Assembly: GCF_014208045.1 (NCBI RefSeq)
Contig: NZ_JACHML010000001.1
Coordinates: forward strand, 1,240,001 to 1,304,000
Direction of reading: 5' to 3'
Source: Microbacterium thalassium
GTDB lineage: Bacteria > Actinomycetota > Actinomycetes > Actinomycetales > Microbacteriaceae
Length of the DNA: 64,000 nucleotides
This document shows positions 7,533 to 16,223 of this stretch, in pieces. Made by a program: the position numbers and the translations under genes. Position 1 is the first letter of the stretch, and every line of letters begins with the position of its first letter. Under the pieces are notes generated by a model. That model was not told where the DNA came from and ran no database searches. It saw nothing but the letters and a program-made list of their open reading frames with translations.

Positions 7533-9565
7533 CGCAGGAACGCCTGGGCGACGCCCGAGTCGACCGGGATGTGCAGACCGGTGGTGCGGCTGAGCTCGGG
7601 GCCCGTCAGCACGTACACGGCGTCGGCGACGTTCTCGGGGACGACTTCGCGCTTGAGGATCGTGCGGTTGGCGTAGAACTGGCCGAGGTCCTCTTCCTTG
7701 ACGCCGTAGGTCGCGGCGCGGTTGGCGCCCCAGCCGGCGGCGAAGATGCCCGAGCCGCGCACGACGCCGTCGGGGTTGATGCCGTTGACGCGCACGCCGT
7801 GCTCGCCGAGCTCGACCGCGAGCAGGCGCACCTGGTGGGCCTGGTCGGCCTTGGTGGCCGAGTACGCGATGTTGTTGGGGCCGGCGAAGACGGAGTTCTT
7901 CGACGAGATGTAGACGACGTCGCCGCCCAGGCCCTGCTCGATGAGCGCCTTCGCAGCGGCCTTCGAGACGAGGAACGAGCCCTTGGCCATGACGTCGTGC
8001 TGCAGGTCCCAGTCCTTCTCGGTGGTCTCCAGCAGCGGCTTCGACAGCGACAGGCCGGCGTTGTTGACGACGAGGTCGATGCCGCCGAAGGCGAGCAGCG
8101 TCGCGTCGATCGCGGCCTGGACGCCGTCGGCGTCCGCGACGTTCGCGGCGACGCCGATCGCGACGTCGGCGCCTCCGAGCTCGGCGGCTGCGGCCTGCGC
8201 CTTCTCGAGGTCGAGGTCGGCGACGACGACGCACGCGCCCTCGGCCGCCAGACGCGTCGCGATCGCCTTGCCGATGCCCGAGGCTGCGCCGGTCACGAAC
8301 GCGATGCGGCCCTGGTGGGTCTTGGGCTTCGGCATCCGCTGGAGCTTGGCCTCCTCGAGCGCCCAGTACTCGATGCGGAACTTCTCGGCATCCGAGATCG
8401 GGGTGTACGTCGACAGCGACTCCGCGCCGCGCATGACGTTGATGGCGTTGACGTAGAACTCGCCGGCGACGCGCGCGGTCTGCTTGTTCGCGCCGTACGA
8501 GAACATGCCCACGCCGGGCACGAGCACGATGAGCGGATCGGCGCCGCGGATCGCGGGCGACTCGTCGGTCGCGTGCGCGTCGTAGTACGCCTGGTAGTCG
8601 GCGCGGTACGCCTCGTGCAGCTCCTTCAGGCGCGCGATGGAGTCCTCGACCGAGGCGTCGGCGGGGAGGTCGAGCAGCATCGGCTTGACCTTGGTCCGCA
8701 GGAAGTGGTCGGGGCAGCTCGTGCCGAGCTCGGCGAGGGCCGGGGCGTTCGAGCTCGCGAGGAAGTCGAGGACGACGTCCGAGTCGGTGTAGTGGCCGAC
8801 CATGGGCTTGTCGGTCGAGGCCAGGCCGCGGATGGTGGCGGCGAGCGCCGCAGCCTTGGCGTGACGCTCGGCCTCGGGCAGGGCCTCGAAGCCGGCGCGC
8901 ACGGCGCCGAAGGGCTCGGCCTTGCCGTTCTCGGCGATGTACGCGGCGGCGGTGTCGATGATCCAGAGCGAGTTGCGCTCGGACTCCTCGGACGTGTCGC
9001 CCCAGGCCGTGATGCCGTGGCCGCCGAGGATGCAGCCGATGGCCTGCGGGTTCTTCTCCTTGATGGCGGCGATGTCCAGGCCCAGCTGGAAGCCGGGGCG
9101 GCGCCACGGCACCCACACGACCTTGTCGCCGAAGATCTTGGCGGTCAGCTCCTCGCCGTCCGCGGCGGTCGCGATCGCGATGCCCGAGTCGGGGTGCAGG
9201 TGGTCGACGTGCGCGGCATCGACGAGACCGTGCATGGCAGTGTCGATCGACGGGGCGGCGCCGCCCTTGCCGTGCAGGCAGTAGTCGAACGCGGCGACCA
9301 TCTCGTCCTCGCGGTCCAGACCCGGGTAGACGTTCACGAGCGAGCGCATGCGGTCCAGGCGCAGGACCGCGAGGCCCTTCTCCTGGAGTGTGCCGAGGTC
9401 GCCGCCGGAGCCCTTGACCCACAGTAGCTCGACGGGCTCGCCCGTCACGGGGTCGGTCTCGGTGCCCTTGGCGGAGGTGTTGCCGCCGGCGTAGTTGGTG
9501 TTCTTCGGGTCGGCGCCCAGGCGGTTGCTGCGTGCGATGAGGTCTGCAGCGGCGGGATTCGTCAT
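7529..9565 (-). CDS. rhaEW: Bifunctional rhamnulose-1-phosphate aldolase / short-chain lactaldehyde dehydrogenase
   Basis: A 678-residue two-domain fusion. The first about 400 residues are a class II zinc aldolase (GGNTSAKG, HVDHLHPDSGIAIA with metal-binding His, CILGGHGITAWGD). The rest is an SDR domain with TGAASGIG near residue 420-430 and the catalytic Y568-SAT-K572. The family cleaves L-rhamnulose 1-phosphate into dihydroxyacetone phosphate and L-lactaldehyde and then oxidises the lactaldehyde. The length matches known fusions (B. subtilis YuxG/RhaEW type). It is coupled to rhaB and follows the esterase gene by 18 bases. Confidence 0.93.
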   Translation of the reverse strand: MTNPAAADLIARSNRLGADPKNTNYAGGNTSAKGTETDPVTGEPVELLWVKGSGGDLGTLQEKGLAVLRLDRMRSLVNVYPGLDREDEMVAAFDYCLHGKGGAAPSIDTAMHGLVDAAHVDHLHPDSGIAIATAADGEELTAKIFGDKVVWVPWRRPGFQLGLDIAAIKEKNPQAIGCILGGHGITAWGDTSEESERNSLWIIDTAAAYIAENGKAEPFGAVRAGFEALPEAERHAKAAALAATIRGLASTDKPMVGHYTDSDVVLDFLASSNAPALAELGTSCPDHFLRTKVKPMLLDLPADASVEDSIARLKELHEAYRADYQAYYDAHATDESPAIRGADPLIVLVPGVGMFSYGANKQTARVAGEFYVNAINVMRGAESLSTYTPISDAEKFRIEYWALEEAKLQRMPKPKTHQGRIAFVTGAASGIGKAIATRLAAEGACVVVADLDLEKAQAAAAELGGADVAIGVAANVADADGVQAAIDATLLAFGGIDLVVNNAGLSLSKPLLETTEKDWDLQHDVMAKGSFLVSKAAAKALIEQGLGGDVVYISSKNSVFAGPNNIAYSATKADQAHQVRLLAVELGEHGVRVNGINPDGVVRGSGIFAAGWGANRAATYGVKEEDLGQFYANRTILKREVVPENVADAVYVLTGPELSRTTGLHIPVDSGVAQAFLR

Positions 9566-9583
9566 GGGAGTGTTCCTTCGGTA

Positions 9584-10444
9584 TCAGGAGGAGGTGGAGG
9601 GAAGGCGGGTGGACAGAGCGCCCAGGCGCGTCGCGATGCGGTCGATCGAGACGGATGCCGCGGGCTCGTCGGGTCGGTTGAGATGCCCGTGCGTCGTGCC
9701 GGGCTCGGTGACGACGTCGACCTCGCGGCCGGCATCCCGGAGCGCGGCCGCGAAGGCCTCGCCCGAGACGCGCAGCTCGTCGACGTCGTCGTTGATCATG
9801 AGGGTGGGAGGGAAGGCGGCCAGGTCGGCCGTGGAGGCGAGGCCGGGCACGGCGCCGACCGGGGCATCGTCGACGGGCCCGCCGACGTAGTTCTCGTACA
9901 TGGCGAGCACGACGGCGGGCGTGAAGCGGTCGGCATCCGGGCTCGCGTCCAGCGCAGCCCGGAGCTCGGGGCCGGGCTGAGGCTGGACGGCGAGGAGCGT
10001 CGGGTACGCGAGGACCACGAGAGCCGGCAGGGCCGGGGCTCCGTGCGCGATCAGCCGCAGCACGGCGCCAGCGGCGAGGTTGCCGCCGGCGCTCGTCCCG
10101 CCGATCGCGAGGCGAGCGGGGTCCACGCCGAGGCGGTCGGCGTTCTCGACCGTCCACGCCCAGGCTGCGAGCATGTCGTCGGACGGCGCCGGGAAGTGGG
10201 CTCCCGCGCGGGCGGGGACGTCCCACCCGAACATGCCGCCGCTGACGGGGGCGAGCCGGTAGTCGACCGAGACGACCGTGGTGCCGCGCGCGGCGAGCTG
10301 CCGGGCGACCCAGTCGGACTCGGGCATGTCGAGGTCGCCGAAGGCGAAGCCGCCCCCGTGCGCCCAGACGATGCCGGTGCCGTCAGGCTGGTGCGCGGGG
10401 TACACGCGCACCAGCCCGTCGGCATCCGCGAACGGCTCGATCAT
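9584..10444 (-). CDS. Alpha/beta hydrolase, HSL-type esterase inside the rhamnose operon
   Basis: A 286-residue esterase of the hormone-sensitive-lipase type: WAHGGGFAFGD is the oxyanion loop, GGTSAGGNLA holds the nucleophile Ser, NDDVDELR the likely Asp and TTHGHLN the catalytic His. It starts 4 bases after the rhaI stop and ends 18 bases before rhaEW, so it is part of the operon. It is not a required rhamnose enzyme. The position suggests that it removes acyl groups, for example acetate, from rhamnose or rhamno-oligosaccharides; this is inference. The start MIEPFADADG was chosen over longer upstream frames because those run into rhaI. Confidence 0.88.
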   Translation of the reverse strand: MIEPFADADGLVRVYPAHQPDGTGIVWAHGGGFAFGDLDMPESDWVARQLAARGTTVVSVDYRLAPVSGGMFGWDVPARAGAHFPAPSDDMLAAWAWTVENADRLGVDPARLAIGGTSAGGNLAAGAVLRLIAHGAPALPALVVLAYPTLLAVQPQPGPELRAALDASPDADRFTPAVVLAMYENYVGGPVDDAPVGAVPGLASTADLAAFPPTLMINDDVDELRVSGEAFAAALRDAGREVDVVTEPGTTHGHLNRPDEPAASVSIDRIATRLGALSTRLPSTSS

Positions 10445-10448
10445 CGGC

Positions 10449-11615
10449 TCAGGCGCCCCAGCCGGCCTGCGTGCCGCCGACGCGGTCGGCGACGATCTGC
10501 TGCTGGTAGCCGGATGCGGCGTATGCGGCCATCGGGTCGGCGGGAAGACCGCGCGACTCGCGCCACTCGGCCAGCGCCGGGCGGACATCCGTGTAGAAGG
10601 CGTCCATGAACACCGCGTTGGCGGCGAGCACGTCGTTGGCGGCCTGTGCGGCGTCGAGGGCGGCGCGATCGACGAGCAGGGCGCGCGCGGTCATCTCCTG
10701 GACGTTGAGCACCGAGCGGATCTGGCCGGGGATCTTGTCCTCGATGTTGTGGCACTGGTCGAGCATGAAGGCCACGTCGGGGTTGTTCAGGCCGCCGCCG
10801 CGGATGACCTCGAAGAGGATGCGGAACAGCTGGAACGGGTCGGCCGCGCCCACGATGAGGTCGTCGTCGGCGTAGAAGCGCGAGTTGAAGTCGAACGAGC
10901 CGAGCTTGCCCAGGCGCAGCAGCTGCATGACGATGAACTCGATGTTGGTCCCGGGCGCGTGGTGGCCGGTGTCGAGGCACACCATCGCCTTCTCGCCGAG
11001 GGTGGCGACCTGCGCGTGCGAGGTGCCCCAGTCGGGAACATCGGTGTGGTAGAACGACGGCTCGAAGAACTTGTACTCGAGCACGAGGCGCTGGTCGTCG
11101 CCGAGGCGCGCGTAGATCTTCTGCAGCGAGTCGTTCAGGCGGTCCTGGCGGGCGCGCATGTCCATCTGACCGGGGTAGTTCGAGCCCTCGGCGAGCCAGA
11201 TCTTCAGGTCGCGCGAGCCGGTCGCGTCCATGATGTCGATGCACTCGAGGTGGTGGTCGATCGCCTTCTGGCGGATGCGGTCGTCGTGGTGCGTCAGGGC
11301 GCCGAACTTGTAGTCCTCGTCCTGGAAGGTGTTGGAGTTGATGGTGCCGAGCGCGACGCCGAGGTCCTCGGCGTACGAGCGCAGCTCGGCGTAGTCGTCG
11401 ACCTTGTCCCACGGGATGTGGAGGGCGACCGAGGGGGCGAGCGCGGTGTACTTGTTGACCTGCGCGGCGTCGGCGATCTTCTCGCGGGGGTCACGCGGGG
11501 TGCCCTCGGTGGTCCACACACGGAACCGCGTGCCGGAGTTGCCGAACGCCCACGAGGGCAGCTCGATGCCCTGGCCTTCGAGGGTGGAGAGGATCTCGGG
11601 GGACAGCGTCGTCAT
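10449..11615 (-). CDS. rhaI: L-rhamnose isomerase (RhaI type)
   Basis: A 388-residue xylose-isomerase-like TIM-barrel protein of the Pseudomonas/actinobacterial L-rhamnose isomerase type, unlike E. coli RhaA. Metal-site segments are visible: LVLEYKFFEPSFYHTDVPDW (Glu), CLDTGHHAPGTNIEF (Asp, His) and FDFNSRFYADDDL (Asp). It interconverts L-rhamnose and L-rhamnulose in the cytoplasm. Its ATG at 11615 overlaps the stop of rhaM (ATGA), giving tight coupling with the mutarotase; the esterase gene follows after 4 bases. Confidence 0.94.
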   Translation of the reverse strand: MTTLSPEILSTLEGQGIELPSWAFGNSGTRFRVWTTEGTPRDPREKIADAAQVNKYTALAPSVALHIPWDKVDDYAELRSYAEDLGVALGTINSNTFQDEDYKFGALTHHDDRIRQKAIDHHLECIDIMDATGSRDLKIWLAEGSNYPGQMDMRARQDRLNDSLQKIYARLGDDQRLVLEYKFFEPSFYHTDVPDWGTSHAQVATLGEKAMVCLDTGHHAPGTNIEFIVMQLLRLGKLGSFDFNSRFYADDDLIVGAADPFQLFRILFEVIRGGGLNNPDVAFMLDQCHNIEDKIPGQIRSVLNVQEMTARALLVDRAALDAAQAANDVLAANAVFMDAFYTDVRPALAEWRESRGLPADPMAAYAASGYQQQIVADRVGGTQAGWGA

Positions 11616-12007
11616 GATGCACTGCTTTCTTCGGTGGTGGGCGAGGATGCCGCCTGTGCGGCATCGAGCTGGTCGGCGAGGTTGAAGACCTCGGTGAGCG
11701 GGGTGGCGGCCTGGTCGGGGCGGCCGTCGAGGCCGACGAAGAACGGCGCCATCTGCGCCTCCCACTTCGCCGCGACCTCGGATGCGGCCAGGTACGCCTG
11801 CGCGGCCTCGTCGTCGTCGGTCTCGTAGTAGCCGATGAGGCGGCCGCCGTCGGCAAGGAACAGGGAGTAGTTGCGACGGCCGGCGGCGGCAATCTCGGCG
11901 AGCATCTCGGGCCACACGGGGGTGTGGCGGCGGATGTACTCATCGAGCAGCTCGGGCTTGACCTGGAGCTGGAAGCAGACGCGCGTCGGTGCGACGGGGC
12001 TCGTCAT
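11612..12007 (-). CDS. rhaM: L-rhamnose mutarotase
   Basis: A 131-residue protein of the RhaM/YiiL family: RVCFQLQVKPELLDEYIRRH at the start, PVWPEMLAEIAAAGRRNYSLFL with conserved Trp/Pro, and LIGYYETDDDE. It interconverts the anomers of L-rhamnose ahead of the isomerase. The C-terminal 25 residues are a longer tail than the usual 104-residue form. The start at 12007 is set by AAGGAGC six bases upstream. It is the first gene of the operon and is preceded by a promoter and two operator copies. Confidence 0.92.
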   Translation of the reverse strand: MTSPVAPTRVCFQLQVKPELLDEYIRRHTPVWPEMLAEIAAAGRRNYSLFLADGGRLIGYYETDDDEAAQAYLAASEVAAKWEAQMAPFFVGLDGRPDQAATPLTEVFNLADQLDAAQAASSPTTEESSAS

Positions 12008-12056
12008 CGAGGTGCTCCTTCGAGTGCGGATGCGGGCGCTGCGGCGCACCGCGTGG

Positions 12057-12099
12057 TGAATCGTTTCAAAGCATAGGCGACATGTATCGTTTCACGCAA
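12057..12099. promoter_or_regulatory. rha operon promoter with two LacI-type operators
   Basis: Two copies of a near-palindrome lie between rhaM and the divergent regulator: TGAATCGTTTCA (12057-12068) and TGTATCGTTTCA (12083-12094), 26 bases apart. On the minus strand, TTGCGT (12099-12094) and TATGCT (12075-12070) with an 18-base spacer form a good -35/-10 pair. One operator covers the -35/spacer and the other lies just after the -10 box, the layout expected for repression of rhaM by the regulator at 12119. Confidence 0.75.
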
Positions 12100-12118
12100 G
12101 GTGCGGGAAGGAGGCGCC

Positions 12119-13126
12119 GTGGCTGCGAGTGTCAAGGACGTCGCCCTGGCCGCCGGTGTGTCGGTCGGCACGGTCTCGAATGTGCTCAACCGCCCCGAGA
12201 AGGTGGCGCCGCAGACCGTCGAGCGCGTGCAGCAGGCGATCGATGAACTCGGCTTCGTGCGCAACGACGCCGCCCGGCAGCTGCGCGCCGGGCGTAGCCG
12301 CAGCGTCGGACTCGTCGTCCTGGACGCGAGCAACCCGTTCTTCGCCGAAGTCGCGCGCGGCGCCGAGGAGCGCGCGGCCGAGGACGGACTCTCGGTGCTC
12401 CTCGGCAACAGCGACGAGCGCTCGGACCGCGAGTCGGCGTACGTGGACCTGTTCCGCGAGCAGCGGGTCAACGGCGTGCTGGTCACGCCGACCACCGACG
12501 ACCTCGCCGGGCTCGAGCGGCTGCGGGACGGCGGGATCCCCGTCGTGCTCGTGGACCGCGAAGTCGACGACGGGTCCTTCCCGTCGGTCGCCGTGGACGA
12601 TGTGCAGGGCGGCCGGCTCGCCGCCGCCCATCTCATCGAGACCGGGCGCCGGCGGATCGCGTTCGTGGGCGGACCCCTGGCCATCCGCCAGGTGCGGGAT
12701 CGTCTCGAGGGTGCGCGGCGAGCCGTGGAGCAGCATCCGGGCGTCACGCTCGAGGTCATCGAGATGGGCGCTCTCACCGTGCTGCAGGGGCGCACGGCCG
12801 GTCAGCGCCTGCTGGAGCGGCCCCTGCCCGAGCGCCCCGACGCGGTGTTCGCGGCCAACGATCTGCTCGCCGTGGGCGTGCTGCAGGCGATGAACATCAT
12901 GGCGGGCGTCCGCGTGCCCGAGGACATGGCGCTCATCGGCTACGACGACATCGACTTCGCCGCCGCCGCGGTCGTCCCGCTCAGCTCGATCCGCCAGCCC
13001 GCTCGACTGATCGGATCGACCGCCGTGGACCTGCTGATGCACGAGGTCGCCGACCCCGGCGGAGAGCACGAGCGCACCATCCGCTTCCAGCCGGAGCTCG
13101 TCGTCAGGGAGTCCACGGCCCGCTGA
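12119..13126 (+). CDS. LacI-family repressor, probable rhamnose regulator
   Basis: A 335-residue LacI/GalR protein. Residues 4-24 (VKDVALAAGVSVGTVSNVLNR) are the helix-turn-helix and hinge entry; the rest is a periplasmic-binding-protein-like sensor with GLVVLDASNPFF, FVGGPLAIRQVRDRLEG and IGYDDIDFAAAAVVPLSSIRQP. GTG at 12119 is chosen because GGAAGGAGG ends 6 bases before it; GTG at 12101 would add six residues and has no such site. It is divergent from the rhamnose operon and probably binds the two TGAANCGNTTCA-type sites, with L-rhamnose or L-rhamnulose as inducer. LacI-type rhamnose regulators are known in actinobacteria. Confidence 0.88.
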   Translation: MAASVKDVALAAGVSVGTVSNVLNRPEKVAPQTVERVQQAIDELGFVRNDAARQLRAGRSRSVGLVVLDASNPFFAEVARGAEERAAEDGLSVLLGNSDERSDRESAYVDLFREQRVNGVLVTPTTDDLAGLERLRDGGIPVVLVDREVDDGSFPSVAVDDVQGGRLAAAHLIETGRRRIAFVGGPLAIRQVRDRLEGARRAVEQHPGVTLEVIEMGALTVLQGRTAGQRLLERPLPERPDAVFAANDLLAVGVLQAMNIMAGVRVPEDMALIGYDDIDFAAAAVVPLSSIRQPARLIGSTAVDLLMHEVADPGGEHERTIRFQPELVVRESTAR

Positions 13127-13292
13127 CGGCGGCTCGCCCGCCGCGGACAGGTCGTCGGGGGTGCTCCCCAACATGGGCAGTCCGATCGCACAATGTGGGG
13201 ATCCGCTCCCGATGGCGGTTCGCGCCGCGAGCGCGAGGCTGAGATCAGCTCGGCACACGGTCGGGCAGCCACTTCGAGCAGGAGGAACCACC

Positions 13293-13580
13293 ATGCAGCG
13301 CTTCATCATCGAGCGGGAGATCCCCGGAGCGGGCGACCTCGACCAGCAAGCACTCGCCGGCATCGCCACGGCGTCGAACGCTGTGGTCGACTCGCTCGGG
13401 CAGCCGTACACGTGGGTCACGAGCTACGTCGCCGGCGACAAGATCTACTGCGTGCACGAGGCCGAGAGTGCGGATGCCGTCCTCGAGCACGCGCGCCGGG
13501 GCGGGTTCCCGGCGGACAAGGTGACGCTGGTCGCGAACGAGATCGGGCCGCACAGCGCCGACCTCGCCGAGGTCAGCTGA
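13293..13580 (+). CDS. DUF4242-domain protein (SCO4226 nickel-binding-like)
   Basis: A 95-residue alpha/beta ferredoxin-like protein starting MQRFIIEREIPGAGDL with WVTSYVAGDKIYCVHEAES in the middle. This is the DUF4242 family; one Streptomyces member (SCO4226) binds nickel. Its role is unknown. AGGAGG seven bases before the ATG fixes the start. The last 8 bases overlap the end of the convergent LuxR-type gene, so the two transcripts must collide or be antisense to each other. Confidence 0.8.
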   Translation: MQRFIIEREIPGAGDLDQQALAGIATASNAVVDSLGQPYTWVTSYVAGDKIYCVHEAESADAVLEHARRGGFPADKVTLVANEIGPHSADLAEVS

Positions 13581-16170
13581 CCGGCCTCGCTGGGCCCCCC
13601 GGCGCGGGATCGGCGCCGGGGTCGCTGGGGAACCGCGTCCGGGCGTGGGTGCCGGCTTCGCGCCGGCTGCCCACGCCCAGACGTGCCAGGATCGCCGAGA
13701 CGTGGTGGCTCGCGGTCTTCTCCGAGATCGTCAGGCGCCGGGCGATCTCGGCATCCGTCATCATCTCGCCGAGCAATCGGAGGACCTCGACCTGTCGTGC
13801 CGTGAGACCGTCCGGATCCGCCGCCGTCGTCGCGCGGGCGCCGCGGGGGACCGAGCGGACGCCCCGCTCCTCCGCAGCACGACGCAGGCGTGCCAGAGTC
13901 GCGTCGGCGCCCAGCGCCGTGAGCTCGGCGAAGGCGCGGCGCAGCGCGTCCGGATCATCGGCCAACCCCTCGAGCACCGCCGCCTCGAATGCGCACCCGC
14001 GGTCGCGCCACTCTGCGGCGGCGCCTGCGAGGTCGCCGGAGAGCTCGCGCGCGAGCGGCGACGGGAGCATCGCCCGCACATCGTCGGAGATCAGCGACGG
14101 GTCGATCTTGGCCAGCCAGAAGGCGACGCCGGCGATCAGCCAGGGCCGAGGCGGACGGCTCGCGTGCACTTCGCGCTCCAGCACAGCCACGGCGGCCGTC
14201 GCGTCGCCCCCGGCCGTCCACGCCGCTTCGGCATGCACGGCGGTGGCCATCAGCGTGTCGGGCCCGCCGTCGGCGACCGTCTCGTCGGAGAACGTCGCGG
14301 CCGTACCGGCATCCGGGTCCCCTCGTCGGAGCAGGATCGTCGCCCGCGCCGCGGCGGCGCAGGTCTGCCACTGGAGAGCGCGCCGCCCGTCGATGGTGCG
14401 GGCGCAGTCCTCGAGCGCGCCATCCCAATCCCCGCGGAACAGGCGGTGCAGCGCCCGCGTGTCGACCATCGCGTCCCACCAGAACGCGAGGTCCTCGGCC
14501 CACGTCCAGTCGAGGCCGTCGTCGAGCCAGCGGTCGGCGTCCTCGCGGTCGCGATCCACGACCGCGAGATAGGCGAGGTTGCAGTAGGCGCGAGCGGTCT
14601 GCTCATCGCTGCCGGAGCGCAGGGCGAAGTCGAGGCCCTGCTCGAGGTGCGTCATCGCGTCATCGGCCGAACCCCCCTCAATGCCATCCGCCGCCACGAG
14701 CACGTGCGCGGCGATCGCGAGGTCACCCGCCTCCTGCGCGAGGTCGACCGTGCGCCGGCCCAGAGTCCGTTTGGCGTCGGGGTCGTCGGTCCGCCACCAG
14801 CGTGCGTAGGTCTCGTTGAGCGTGTCGGCGGCGTCGGCGAAGAGCGCGATGCTGGCGTCTGCCAGCGCGTCGGCCCGTTCCGCGTCGCCCGCGTAGTGCG
14901 CCAGGCGGGAGCACCACAGCGTGCGCGAGCCCTGCTCCTGTGGCGTCAGGTCGCGCGCACGCTCCAGCCACTCAAGCGCACAGGTGAGGGCGAGCGGGAG
15001 GTCGTGTGCGAAATAGGCCTCCTGTGCACACGACTCCAGGACGTGGTCGACGTGCTCAGGCGTCAGGTGGTGGCGATGGTTCAGGGCATGGGTGAAGTGC
15101 CGGACCGCCTCGCGGTGGGCGCCGTCGCTCGCCGCCCGGTCCGCCGCGCGGAGCGAGAAGTCGGCGGCCCGCTCGCCGTCGCCCCCCGCGACGGCGTGCG
15201 CGGCCACCTGCGCGATATCCGCCGTCGTCGTCGCCGTCGGGGCGAGGTGCTCGACGAGGTGCCGGTGGACCCTCCGCTGCCGCACCGGCGAGACGGCGTC
15301 GGCGATCGCCGTGCGCACGAGGTCGTGGCGGCAGCGCAGCCGCGATCCGAAGACGTCGAGCAGGCCCCGTTCGACCGCCAGGTCCGCGTCGCGTTCGGCA
15401 TCGTGACCGAGTGACGGAAGAAGCGTCAGGGGGAGTCCCTCGGGCGCGAGCGCGGTGTGCTCGAGCACCGTCCAGGCCGACGCCGGCAGCTTCGCGGCGC
15501 GCGCGAGCACCGCATCGGCGACAGCGCCGGACGCGCTCGCGTCGGGGTCGGCGAGCAGCTCCGCGACGAAGAACGGATTTCCGCCCGAGCGCGCGTACAC
15601 ACGCGGGACGTCGATGTCGCGTCCGCCGGCGAGGCCGGTGACCCCCTGAAGGGTCAGCGCGGGCAGCTCGATCCGCTCGGCCCCGCGCGTCAGATCGCCG
15701 AGTGTGGTGCGCAGCGGATGCCCCCGGTCGACCTCGTCGCTCCGGTACGCCAGGCACAGCAGCACGGGCAGCTCGTCGATGCGCCGCCCGACGAAGCGGA
15801 TCAGGTCGATGGTCGCCTCGTCCGCCCACTGGACGTCGTCGAACACCAGGATGCTGGGCTCGGCGCGGAGCGCGTCGGCGATCCCGGCGAGCACGCGCTG
15901 CCGCCCCTCGCCCTCGAGAGCATCGGCGACCGCGGCGGGCAGCGCATCGGCCATGTCCCACAGCGGGGCGAAGGATGCCGGCGTCGCGAGGTCGTCGCAG
16001 CGGCCCGCCCGCCACGAGACGCCCGGGGGGCGGCGCGCGAGGAATTCCCGCAGCAGCGACGTCTTGCCCGATCCGGCCTCACCGCCGATCAGCGCGATCG
16101 ACCCGGTCGGGAGCCCGGCGGCGAGACGGTCGAGCGCGGCGAGCTGGTCGTCGCGCTCCACCAGTGGCAT
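13573..16170 (-). CDS. Large ATP-binding LuxR-family regulator (LAL type)
   Basis: An 865-residue regulator. Walker A is GGEAGSGKTS (29-38), Walker B ILVFDDVQWAD (107-117), followed by a STAND-type ATPase, a long helical-repeat region (about 330-780) and a C-terminal LuxR helix-turn-helix (GLTARQVEVLRLLGEMMTDAEIARRLTISEKTASHH) at about 795-850. Such proteins bind ATP and an effector and then activate transcription. It is divergent from the alditol-oxidase-like gene 53 bases away, its most likely target. TAGGGT lies six bases before the ATG, which fits a leaderless mRNA. The effector is unknown. Confidence 0.9.
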   Translation of the reverse strand: MPLVERDDQLAALDRLAAGLPTGSIALIGGEAGSGKTSLLREFLARRPPGVSWRAGRCDDLATPASFAPLWDMADALPAAVADALEGEGRQRVLAGIADALRAEPSILVFDDVQWADEATIDLIRFVGRRIDELPVLLCLAYRSDEVDRGHPLRTTLGDLTRGAERIELPALTLQGVTGLAGGRDIDVPRVYARSGGNPFFVAELLADPDASASGAVADAVLARAAKLPASAWTVLEHTALAPEGLPLTLLPSLGHDAERDADLAVERGLLDVFGSRLRCRHDLVRTAIADAVSPVRQRRVHRHLVEHLAPTATTTADIAQVAAHAVAGGDGERAADFSLRAADRAASDGAHREAVRHFTHALNHRHHLTPEHVDHVLESCAQEAYFAHDLPLALTCALEWLERARDLTPQEQGSRTLWCSRLAHYAGDAERADALADASIALFADAADTLNETYARWWRTDDPDAKRTLGRRTVDLAQEAGDLAIAAHVLVAADGIEGGSADDAMTHLEQGLDFALRSGSDEQTARAYCNLAYLAVVDRDREDADRWLDDGLDWTWAEDLAFWWDAMVDTRALHRLFRGDWDGALEDCARTIDGRRALQWQTCAAAARATILLRRGDPDAGTAATFSDETVADGGPDTLMATAVHAEAAWTAGGDATAAVAVLEREVHASRPPRPWLIAGVAFWLAKIDPSLISDDVRAMLPSPLARELSGDLAGAAAEWRDRGCAFEAAVLEGLADDPDALRRAFAELTALGADATLARLRRAAEERGVRSVPRGARATTAADPDGLTARQVEVLRLLGEMMTDAEIARRLTISEKTASHHVSAILARLGVGSRREAGTHARTRFPSDPGADPAPGGPARPVS

Positions 16171-16223
16171 GGCCCCACCCTACTGAGCACGTGCTGCGGG
16201 CGTCGCCGCACTAGTCTCGGATC

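Noticed and set aside
7533..10226. A 1,377-codon minus-strand frame joined to the rhaB frame
   Set aside because: Only the last 479 codons match a protein (rhaB). The upstream part is an out-of-frame reading of rhaEW and the esterase gene.
13160..13205. Inverted repeat CCCCAACAT / ATGTGGGG upstream of the DUF4242 gene as an operator
   Set aside because: The arms do not match fully and spacing is long; it could be chance in GC-rich DNA.
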